Shown in pieces: positions 1-6,507 of a stretch of DNA of 28,270 nucleotides; the first letter of the stretch is position 1; every line of letters starts with the position of its first letter. The notes beneath the pieces were generated by a model, which saw only the letters and a program-made list of their open reading frames with translations, did not search any database and was not told where the DNA came from. The translations under genes were made by a program, and so were the position numbers. The stretch covers positions 1 through 28,270 of the forward strand of contig CAKQDG010000021.1 of the NCBI GenBank assembly GCA_934219025.1, in the 5' to 3' direction. Source of the stretch: an uncultured Prevotella sp. GTDB lineage: Bacteria; Bacteroidota; Bacteroidia; Bacteroidales; Bacteroidaceae.

Positions 1-657
1 ATGTGCGACTCCAATCCTGTGGTGGCAGGCAAATATTCTCCTAACGACTATTTCACCGATGGATTCATCAATACCGGCATCCTCGACATGATTGCAAGTA
101 AGAATTACAGTACCGACGAGGTGCAGAAGAAACTTGTTGAATACTCTGCCACACACTCCGACTTCAACATGATGCGCCTTACCAGCAAGGGCACCTACAT
201 GCCATACACTGCCGAGAACATGAAAAAGTACAGCTGGAAAGACGCTACAGCTAATGGTGCGGTGTATTGCACTGTCGACCAGGTGATGCGCCCTGAGGTG
301 ATAAAATATATAAAAAACGAGACTGTGGACGACGAGTACCGGCCAAAGCTCGAGGCAATCGTGAAGGCACTGGAGATGAATAATCTCTGCAAGCTGTGGC
401 AACCGCGTCACCCGATGTTCGTGTTCCACTCTATGCGTGATGAGGTGGTGCCGTTCGATAACTACAATAGTGCCACTGCAACCTATACTGGTAACTACTT
501 CAAAGGATTGAAATACAATGCCGGATGTGTTTATCTGCATGTTGGCACAGGGTCTTCGTTCTATATGTACTATGAGGGCGTATACACATTGGCTCTGCTT
601 AAAGGTGAATGGCAGAAGTATAACCATGACCAGGAAGTTGGAGGATATATTTGGTGA
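1..657 (+). CDS. secreted alpha/beta-hydrolase (lipase-like) protein, 5'-truncated
   Basis: This is the C-terminal 218 residues of a larger protein that begins before the window; the ATG at position 1 is probably internal. The segment FVFHSMRDEVVPF (about residues 140-152) looks like the strand-plus-Asp element of an alpha/beta hydrolase, with D147 as candidate catalytic acid. LHVGTGS, with H180, would then be the catalytic histidine region. The nucleophile elbow (GxSxG) would lie upstream, outside the window. Aromatic and Asn-rich composition suits a secreted Bacteroidetes esterase or lipase, but the substrate cannot be read. It ends just before a strong bidirectional terminator shared with convergent greA. 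The hydrolase assignment is inferred from two short motifs and is moderately uncertain. Confidence 0.55.
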   Translation: MCDSNPVVAGKYSPNDYFTDGFINTGILDMIASKNYSTDEVQKKLVEYSATHSDFNMMRLTSKGTYMPYTAENMKKYSWKDATANGAVYCTVDQVMRPEVIKYIKNETVDDEYRPKLEAIVKALEMNNLCKLWQPRHPMFVFHSMRDEVVPFDNYNSATATYTGNYFKGLKYNAGCVYLHVGTGSSFYMYYEGVYTLALLKGEWQKYNHDQEVGGYIW

Positions 658-670
658 TATTTGAGGAATA

Positions 671-728
671 AAAAAACTGTCTTATGGCGCTTTGATTGCA
701 GTCAAAACGACATAAGACAGTTCTTTTA
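671..728. terminator. bidirectional Rho-independent terminator
   Basis: A perfect 12-bp stem (675-686 with 711-722, AACTGTCTTATG arms) continues inward through two mismatches and a further 5-bp stem (TTTGA/TCAAA). It is flanked by an A-run on the left and a T-rich tract on the right, so it can terminate transcription from both the hydrolase gene and convergent greA. Confidence 0.85.
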
Positions 729-752
729 TCTTTCTGCTTATGCGGAAACCGA

Positions 753-1217
753 TTATAAATCAACGCTTTCAATCCTCAGCTTTATCATTCCGGCAGGAAC
801 ACGAACGTCAACAACATCACCGGCTTTCTTGCCGAGAAGAGCCTCGGCGATAGGCGACTTGATACTTATTTTTCCCTCACGCAAGTTTGCTTCGTGCGGA
901 CTGACGATAGTATAGTCCATACTCTTGCCTGCAGCAACATTGGTAATCCGAACTTTGCTGAGCAATCCGACACTGTCGCTCTTTAACTTAGACTTGTCTA
1001 TAACTCGAGCATTTTCAAGGATGCGCTGAAGAAAACGTGCCCTGCCCATAAGACGACCCTGCTCGCGCTTTGCGGCGTGATATTCGAAATTCTCACTCAG
1101 GTCACCCTTGTCGCGAGCCTCAGAGATAGCATCCTTTACCTGTGGCAGTTCCACAGTCTCTAAATGATGAAGTTCTTCGGCAATCTTGTCGAAGCCTTCC
1201 TGTGACATATATTCCAT
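753..1217 (-). CDS. greA: transcription elongation factor GreA
   Basis: GreA binds in the secondary channel of RNA polymerase and stimulates cleavage of backtracked RNA. The 154-residue length is normal for the family. Residues 1-75 form the antiparallel coiled coil. Its tip carries the signature GDLSENFEYHAAK, with D39 and E42 in the positions of the Mg-coordinating acidic pair of E. coli GreA. Residues 80-154 form the FKBP-like C-terminal domain, including the KVRI and SPIAEALLGKKAGD segments. It is a single-gene unit: its own promoter lies about 110 bp upstream and a bidirectional terminator follows. The start at MEYMSQEGF is natural; M4 is the only alternative. Confidence 0.97.
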   Translation of the reverse strand: MEYMSQEGFDKIAEELHHLETVELPQVKDAISEARDKGDLSENFEYHAAKREQGRLMGRARFLQRILENARVIDKSKLKSDSVGLLSKVRITNVAAGKSMDYTIVSPHEANLREGKISIKSPIAEALLGKKAGDVVDVRVPAGMIKLRIESVDL

Positions 1218-1327
1218 AATATTTTCTTTTTATTTTTTTTCTGCTGTTTTTATTGGTCCTCTTTGTCTTGTTGATTCTATTAGACTTATCGGACAGATAT
1301 GTCTCATAGTAAATTTTAATCAGTTTG

Positions 1328-1358
1328 CAAAGTTAAGCAAAGTTTTAATTATGAACAA
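1328..1358 (-). promoter_or_regulatory. greA promoter (Bacteroidetes sigma-A type)
   Basis: On the minus strand, TTG (1358-1356) is followed after exactly 20 nt by TAACTTTG (1335-1328), matching TTG-N19-21-TAnnTTTG. The predicted start site near 1321 gives greA an untranslated leader of about 100 nt. Confidence 0.75.
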
Positions 1359-1427
1359 AAACGTGGGCTTCTTCTTACTGCAATTTAGGTATTTATAGAT
1401 AAAATGATAAAAAATGGCATTTAAATA

Positions 1428-1458
1428 TTGGCATGTTATAAAATAATTTGTATTTTTG
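1428..1458 (+). promoter_or_regulatory. promoter of the small secreted protein gene
   Basis: TTG (1428-1430), a 20-nt spacer and TATTTTTG (1451-1458) match the Bacteroidetes promoter consensus. The predicted start site, about 1465, leaves a leader of only about 17 nt before the ATG at 1482, supporting both the gene and its start. Confidence 0.75.
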
Positions 1459-1481
1459 CAGAAATTATAAAATCATAAGGT

Positions 1482-1811
1482 ATGAAGAGACTGTACTACA
1501 TTATATTCGCATTTGGACTTATGACAGCTCCATTGGCTGTTCATGCGGTGCCGGCTGTAGAAATAATCGAGAACGATTATGACGGACAGAAAGGCGGAAT
1601 TTCGTTGAGGGTAACAACCGACGGTAATGGGCAGACTCGTTTGCATGTTACTAATGCCACAAACCAAACAATACTTATTTATGACATTTCAGGAGCACCG
1701 ATAAAAAAGATAAAGGTAGATGGTTCTGACAGGGTTTATGAATTGAACCTTAGAAAAGGATGTTATATTGTGAAAGTGGGAAATGTGGTTAGAAAGGTTT
1801 CCGTAAGCTAA
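1482..1811 (+). CDS. small secreted protein consisting mainly of a T9SS sorting-like domain
   Basis: The protein has 109 residues. Residues 1-22 form a signal peptide (KR, hydrophobic core, cleavage near VHA). A short linker follows (about 23-50). Residues 50-109 closely resemble a type IX secretion type-A C-terminal sorting domain: a strand reading ILIYDISGAPIKKIKV, then a LNLRKGCYIVKVGNVVRKVSV ending. In T9SS cargo this domain is normally fused behind a large catalytic or adhesive region, yet here there is almost no cargo. It has its own promoter and a strong terminator, so it is expressed as a free-standing gene. Function is unknown. It could be a minimal cargo, a surface-anchored peptide, or the surviving end of a larger protein. 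Confidence 0.7.
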   Translation: MKRLYYIIFAFGLMTAPLAVHAVPAVEIIENDYDGQKGGISLRVTTDGNGQTRLHVTNATNQTILIYDISGAPIKKIKVDGSDRVYELNLRKGCYIVKVGNVVRKVSVS

Positions 1812-1820
1812 TAAAAATAT

Positions 1821-1864
1821 AAAAAATGCGGTTAGAACAAGGTTGGGTTCTACCGCATTTTTTT
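1821..1864. terminator. bidirectional terminator between convergent genes
   Basis: The arms AAAATGCGGTTAGAAC and GTTCTACCGCATTTT pair almost perfectly (one bulged T) around an 8-nt loop, with A-tract and T-tract flanks. It serves the small secreted protein gene (plus) and ispE (minus). Confidence 0.88.
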
Positions 1865-1870
1865 GTCTGT

Positions 1871-3190
1871 TTATTTCTTCTTGAATAGTTTCAACCATTC
1901 GGCTTCAAAATTTGGCGTGAAGAAGCCCTTGCCTATCCGTTGCTCAATTTCCTTGTATGAGAAAAACCGTCCACCGTCGAGCTCTTTTTCCGAAGGATGA
2001 ATTGTTTTGTCATATATAGTACTAAAGGCATGTATCAGTTCACGTTCAATATCGCTCTCAAAGACATATTTACATATCCGGTTTATGGTAAAGTCTGAAA
2101 TTCCAAGCTCCTCCTTGGTTTCGCGAAACAGTGCTTTTTCCACACTCTCACCGAAATCAACATGTCCGCCTACTGCAGTATCCCATTTTCCAGGTTGCAC
2201 GTCTTTCCATTCGGGGCGCTTTTGCAAGAATATTTCTCCTTTAGTGTTGAACACGTGAAGGTGTACCACAGGGTGAAGTGGCTTCATACCGCTATGGGCA
2301 TATAAGCGTGTGGTTTTGCCCACAGTCTTGCCCGTTTCATCAACAATAGAAATATGTTCCATCGCTCCATTCATTTTTATACATTCAACCCTGCAATCTT
2401 TGAAATACAATTTTGGATTTTCTTTGAAAATTCCGAACAGGGCACTTCCGCTTCCGCTCATGGCAGCATACAACGCACCTTCAGAATAAAGAGTTTCCTT
2501 TATTTGTTCCAATTCAGGGTGGAGTGGAAAAATAGTGCTCTCGAAGTCATTGCTCAGATTTTCCTTCCATTCGCTTATTTGTGAGCTGGCTACAATTTCT
2601 TTGCAACATTGCTTTGGGTTCTTTGTCTTAATGCCGGCAAAAGCTTCTTTTGTGCTGACGCTTATCTGTGGTTTTATTATGGCGAGATAATACTTGTCGA
2701 GATTGATATTTATAGGTGATAACACTTCTCCTATACCTGTGGCAAATGCAGGTTGGCTTTTTATGAAGAAAGGGCAATCGGCACCTAATTGCGCTGCAAT
2801 CTTAACTAGTGTGTCGTCGTCAATGCCGATGTTGAACATATCGTTTAATGCAGTCAGCGTATAAGCACAGTCTGCTGACCCTCCGCCCATCCCTGCTTGA
2901 GTCGGGATATTTTTGTTTAAAGTGATTTCCACTCCTGGCAATGTGTATAGCTCCTGCAACTTGTGATAAGCCTTTACAACGAGGTTATTCTCAGGATTGC
3001 CGATAATGTCGTTGCCTTCGATTTTCAAACGGCATGTGCCCTTTGGGGCATTGGTCTCTTTTATTACTATGGTGTCGAATATTGGTACGGGGTAGAAAAC
3101 CGTTTCTATGTTGTGATAGCCATCAGAACGTTTTTCCGTGACATTCAGTCCCAAGTTTATCTTGGCGCAAGGGGTAACAGTATACATCAT
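1871..3190 (-). CDS. ispE: IspE (CDP-ME kinase) fused to a C-terminal Nudix hydrolase domain
   Basis: Residues 1-270 are 4-diphosphocytidyl-2-C-methyl-D-erythritol kinase, the ATP-dependent fourth step of the MEP isoprenoid pathway. Visible GHMP-kinase motifs are CAKINLGLNV (8-17), the ATP loop PTQAGMGGGSADCA (96-109), GADCPFF (136-142) and MSGSGSALFG (244-253). Stand-alone IspE is about 270-290 residues; this protein has 439. Residues 277-439 form a second domain with a Nudix box, G342-x5-E348-x7-R356-E357-x2-E360-E361-x-G363. It resembles the YfcD-like branch related to type I IPP isomerase (HLHVFNTKGEIFLQKR, PGKWDTAVGGHV) but lacks that enzyme's TNTCCSHP cysteine motif. M277 may mark the ancestral Nudix start. 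The start codon lies 3 nt after the upstream exporter's stop, implying translational coupling. What the Nudix domain hydrolyses is unknown. Confidence 0.92.
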   Translation of the reverse strand: MMYTVTPCAKINLGLNVTEKRSDGYHNIETVFYPVPIFDTIVIKETNAPKGTCRLKIEGNDIIGNPENNLVVKAYHKLQELYTLPGVEITLNKNIPTQAGMGGGSADCAYTLTALNDMFNIGIDDDTLVKIAAQLGADCPFFIKSQPAFATGIGEVLSPININLDKYYLAIIKPQISVSTKEAFAGIKTKNPKQCCKEIVASSQISEWKENLSNDFESTIFPLHPELEQIKETLYSEGALYAAMSGSGSALFGIFKENPKLYFKDCRVECIKMNGAMEHISIVDETGKTVGKTTRLYAHSGMKPLHPVVHLHVFNTKGEIFLQKRPEWKDVQPGKWDTAVGGHVDFGESVEKALFRETKEELGISDFTINRICKYVFESDIERELIHAFSTIYDKTIHPSEKELDGGRFFSYKEIEQRIGKGFFTPNFEAEWLKLFKKK

Positions 3191-3193
3191 TTT

Positions 3194-4444
3194 TTATTTT
3201 TTTGTAAAGGAAATATCTTTTGTCTTTGTCTTCTGGGTATTAGGCAACAGTCCGGCAATAATTCCGAGCAGAGGCAGGAATGCACTGACCTGGAATATGA
3301 ATTCAATGCTTGTTTTGTCGGCAAGCCAACCGAAGAATGCCGAACCGAGACCACCCAAACCGAACATAAGCCCGAAGAATATCCCGGCAATTAGTCCTAC
3401 TTTGTCTGGCATCAGGTCTGTGGCATAGACCACTATCGACGAGAATGCCGAGGCTATTATCAGTCCGGAGAGAAAACAGCAAATTATGGTCCACGTTAGA
3501 TTGACAAACGGCATTGCAATGGCAAAAGGTGCTGCACCGACGATGGAGAACCATATCACATATTTTCTTCCGAATCGGTCGCCTAACAATCCTCCAGCCA
3601 CGGTGCCTATGGCAAAGGCTGCAAGAAAGACGAAGAGGAACAACTGAGAGGCGGCTACTGACACGCCAAACTTGTCTATCAAGAAGAACGTGAAATAACT
3701 CGTAATACATGCTGTGTAGAAATATTTAGAGAATATGAGCAGTATCAATATTGCTAAAGCTCCATATTTCGCATGGCGTGAGATATTTGTGTTCAGTTCT
3801 GATGTGGCTTCTTGTGGGTGACTTGCCACGAAGCCCAGTCTTGCCTTATACCATGCTCCCAGTCGAACCATTATCAGAGCAGCGAGTAGGGCAGCCAAGG
3901 CAAACCAGGATATCGAGTGCTGTCCGTATGGCAGGATTATAGCAGCAGCAAGCAGTGGGCCAACAGCCGAGCCGCCATTGCCGCCAACTTGAAAAATAGA
4001 TTGTGCCAAACTCTTTTTCCCTCCCGAGGCAAGTTGGGCCACACGGGATGCCGTGGGATGGAACACCGAAGAGCCGAATCCTACTACGCTTACGGCGATT
4101 ATTATAGACAGATAATGCTCAGAGAAGGCAAGCACGAGCAGGCCTATGAGTGTGAAGCACATGCCAATGGATAGGGCATATGGTTGCGGACGCTTGTCGG
4201 CAGCTAATCCAGTAAATGGTTGCAAGATAGACGAGGTCATCTGGAACACCAGGGTTATTATGCCAATCTGTGCAAAAGAAAAATCGAACTTATCCTTTAA
4301 TATCGGGTATATGGAAGGGATTATCGACTGTATCATATCGTTCAGAAAATGCGAAATGCTACATATTATGAGCATCGAATATACTGTGCCTTGGGTCATA
4401 TGTGGCGTTCCGCTTATTTTTCTTTCTATTGATTTCAGATTCAT
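3194..4444 (-). CDS. fsr: MFS exporter, fosmidomycin-resistance (Fsr) family
   Basis: This 12-helix major facilitator belongs to the Fsr-type exporters. The signature ISHFLNDMIQSIIPSIYPILK opens helix 1, and LLGDRFGRK is the MFS loop motif. A conserved FGSSVFHPTASR segment follows helix 4. It is an inner-membrane, proton-driven efflux pump by family; the native substrate is unproven. An in-frame ATG at 4504 would add 20 polar residues and overlap the upstream glycosidase gene. I prefer the ATG at 4444 (416 residues), which leaves a 35-nt gap to the glycosidase stop; M36 of the longer form is also possible. The stop is 3 nt before ispE. Fosmidomycin targets DXR in the same MEP pathway that uses IspE. 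Confidence 0.88.
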   Translation of the reverse strand: MNLKSIERKISGTPHMTQGTVYSMLIICSISHFLNDMIQSIIPSIYPILKDKFDFSFAQIGIITLVFQMTSSILQPFTGLAADKRPQPYALSIGMCFTLIGLLVLAFSEHYLSIIIAVSVVGFGSSVFHPTASRVAQLASGGKKSLAQSIFQVGGNGGSAVGPLLAAAIILPYGQHSISWFALAALLAALIMVRLGAWYKARLGFVASHPQEATSELNTNISRHAKYGALAILILLIFSKYFYTACITSYFTFFLIDKFGVSVAASQLFLFVFLAAFAIGTVAGGLLGDRFGRKYVIWFSIVGAAPFAIAMPFVNLTWTIICCFLSGLIIASAFSSIVVYATDLMPDKVGLIAGIFFGLMFGLGGLGSAFFGWLADKTSIEFIFQVSAFLPLLGIIAGLLPNTQKTKTKDISFTKK

Positions 4445-4479
4445 TGTATTTATAATCTTTTCTGTATTGTATAGTTCTT

Positions 4480-6168
4480 TTATCTTCTTTTTATGAATAC
4501 CCATCCTAAACGATGTGTCTTACCTTTTCTTGACAAGGAACGGATAATGTACATGCCATCTGGTATATTACTGACATTTAGGGGGTTTGCGTATTTACAA
4601 GAAGCAATGGCGCAACCTGTTGCACTCTCGAAAATGATATATTCCAAATCGAGCGTTGATGGCATAGCCGGAAGATATAGCGAGTTGCCTTGGTTGCGTA
4701 AAAGACCTTGTCTGATGTTGTTCATTTCTTCGCCTTCACCTTTGACGCTCTGTATCGGACTACTCTCTTTTCCGTATCTGTCGATAGCCGTAACTGCAAA
4801 ATATTTTGTACGTTCTGTCTTCGGAACGTTGAGGCTCATATCGCTTGTCCTTGCAGCAATTATGTTGCGCGGATCATCGATGTCTACAGGTGCTACATCG
4901 CTGGCGTATACGTTGTAATTGAGTGTAGAGTGTGGAGTGTGGAATGGAGAGTAGGGGGCATTCCATGAAACATTAATTATATCACTTTCGTATTTAACAG
5001 ACAGATTTGTTGGCATTGTTGGTGCTTTATGTTTATACCAAGTCATCTCCGGCACGAGGGCAGGATAGAGATTCTGCTCCTGCAAGGTGAAGTCATACAG
5101 ACCCTTTACATTGTCCATCAGAAATCGGTTGCGGAACATTGCCGTTCCTATCCCCATCTGTCGGCATACATTCATTTCGCGCTGAATATCTTCGAGGTTC
5201 CAGTTTGCCTCTTTGGGTGAAAGGAAATAAATGCCCAGTCCGGCACTTACCGTTCTGCCATGGCTACGCTCCTTCCAGTCTGCTGCAAACGGAAAGAAAT
5301 TGTTTTCTCTGAAATACATCATAGGATAGATTTGGTCCATCCATCCCTCGCTCATCCATCGTTCCACATCCTGGCAACCCTTATCCTCGGCATTCCACCC
5401 TCTGCTCCAGTAGCGGTTTAAATCGTTACGTTTTCCAATCGGCGAACAACTCATTTTTATCCAAGGCTTCTCTGATTTAACAGCATCGTGCACGGACTTT
5501 ACTATTTGCGAGATGTTATCTCTTGCCTGAGCTTTGGATATGTTGAGTTTCAGCGTTTCTGGGTAGCGAATGTAGTCGAGGTGTATGCCGTCGATGTCGT
5601 AGTTCCGGGCAATCTCCTTGCAGATGTCTGCAATATAGTAAGCAGTGCCCCTCTTTTCGGGTCGCATAAACATTTCGTCGCCAACTTTCATCAGCAGTTC
5701 GGGGTGTTTGCTCTTCAGGTTCTTTGATCCTGTGCCGTTAGGTCTGCCAACGGGGATGCTTACAACCCAGGCATGACATTCCATACCTCTTTTATGACAT
5801 TCTTCTATAGCAAATTGCAGCGGATCATATCCTGGCGATATTCCAGGGTTGCCGGATACGCATCCGTCCCATGGTTCATATTGCGACGGATATATTACGG
5901 TGCCTCTTATGCGTGTCTGCAAGAGTACGGTGTTGAAGTTAGCCTTCTGCAAGCGGTCGAGCAAATCTCTCAGTTCCTGTTTCTGCTTCTCTATCGTTCG
6001 TGGTGTATGAGCGTAAGTCTTGGGCCAGTCGAGTCCGCCGATAGTAGTTAGCCACACGGCTCTCACTTCTCTTTTTGGAGGAATGGGACTATAGCTGTCT
6101 GCATTAAAAATCTGCGCCATTGTTGTGGCGCAGACAAGAGTAAGTATAATAGTGAATAATTTTCTCAT
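4480..6168 (-). CDS. secreted glycosyl hydrolase-like 10 (GHL10/YngK-type) protein with Fn3 and C-terminal sorting-like region
   Basis: Residues 1-18 are a signal peptide (cleavage near TMA-Q). Residues 35-360 match the GHL10 (DUF187) TIM-barrel family: REVRAVWLTT (34-42), ANFNTVLLQTR (76-86), YDPLQFAIEECHKRGMECHAWV (114-135), DGIHLDYIRYP (193-203) and DQIYPMMYFR (278-287). A fibronectin type III module follows (about 383-470). The last 75 residues end PDGMYIIRSLSRKGK...VFIKR, resembling a T9SS C-terminal sorting domain. It is likely exported to the cell surface to act on a polysaccharide or peptidoglycan-like substrate, which I cannot specify. It is the first gene of the unit with fsr and ispE. 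An unusual 7-nt tandem repeat lies inside the Fn3 coding region. Confidence 0.87.
   Translation of the reverse strand: MRKLFTIILTLVCATTMAQIFNADSYSPIPPKREVRAVWLTTIGGLDWPKTYAHTPRTIEKQKQELRDLLDRLQKANFNTVLLQTRIRGTVIYPSQYEPWDGCVSGNPGISPGYDPLQFAIEECHKRGMECHAWVVSIPVGRPNGTGSKNLKSKHPELLMKVGDEMFMRPEKRGTAYYIADICKEIARNYDIDGIHLDYIRYPETLKLNISKAQARDNISQIVKSVHDAVKSEKPWIKMSCSPIGKRNDLNRYWSRGWNAEDKGCQDVERWMSEGWMDQIYPMMYFRENNFFPFAADWKERSHGRTVSAGLGIYFLSPKEANWNLEDIQREMNVCRQMGIGTAMFRNRFLMDNVKGLYDFTLQEQNLYPALVPEMTWYKHKAPTMPTNLSVKYESDIINVSWNAPYSPFHTPHSTLNYNVYASDVAPVDIDDPRNIIAARTSDMSLNVPKTERTKYFAVTAIDRYGKESSPIQSVKGEGEEMNNIRQGLLRNQGNSLYLPAMPSTLDLEYIIFESATGCAIASCKYANPLNVSNIPDGMYIIRSLSRKGKTHRLGWVFIKRR
4921..4955 (+). repeat. 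degenerate heptanucleotide tandem repeat within the glycosidase gene
   Basis: Five consecutive 7-nt units are visible: GAGTGTA, GAGTGTG, GAGTGTG, GAATGGA and GAGTAGG. Read on the coding (minus) strand the unit is CACACTC, and it encodes a His/Thr/Pro/Ser-rich loop at residues 404-415 inside the Fn3 module. Because the unit is not a multiple of three, a copy-number change would shift the frame. Confidence 0.7.
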
Positions 6169-6180
6169 TATGATGTGTCA

Positions 6181-6332
6181 ATTTTTTTTTGATATCCTCT
6201 TTGGTCTGTCCTGTTGCTTCAATAATGGTGCTTATGTCAACTCCTAAGTTCAAAAGATTCTTTGCAGTTGTTATTATGCTCACCGAAAACCTTCTTAAAG
6301 GTCAAATCAGCCTTTGGATCAAGATATCTCAT
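6181..6332 (-). pseudogene. Rpn/PDDEXK-family transposase-like gene remnant with internal deletion
   Basis: From the ATG at 6332 the minus strand reads MRYLDPKADLTFKKVFGEH, the typical N-terminus of Rpn/PDDEXK_2 family proteins (usually about 280-350 residues). It then runs straight into a segment that in the adjacent frame reads AKNLLNLGVDISTIIEATG followed by TKEDIKKK, the typical C-terminal tail of the same family. The catalytic middle is gone and the two ends are out of frame. The original frame stops at 6237. The remnant ends in a run of A residues just upstream of the glycosidase start. Family recognition is from memory of the conserved termini. Confidence 0.7.
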
Positions 6333-6356
6333 GATAATATTGTTATTATAATTGTA

Positions 6357-6364
6357 CAAAGATA
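6357..6364 (-). promoter_or_regulatory. candidate -7 element upstream of the Rpn remnant and glycosidase
   Basis: Minus-strand TATCTTTG matches TAnnTTTG and lies 25 nt before the remnant's ATG. No TTG is found at the expected -33 spacing, so the call is weak. If active, it would now drive the glycosidase-fsr-ispE operon through the remnant. Apart from this element and the remnant, I see nothing in the rest of the 6169-6507 gap. Confidence 0.4.
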
Positions 6365-6507
6365 ATGCAAAAGTTGATAAATATAAAACTTTGGAGTATA
6401 TTTTTTTATGTAAAGTGTAGTGCCTATTTGTTTCTGTCCTTGTTTCATACGTTTACCAAAGCTTCATTTGACAAGGATAAATATAGAAGTTATAGGAAGA
6501 CAACAAC

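Noticed and set aside
1871..3190. Nudix part as a genuine type I IPP isomerase
   Set aside because: The catalytic cysteine motif (TNTCCSHP) of that enzyme is replaced by WDTAVGGHV, so isomerase function is not supported.
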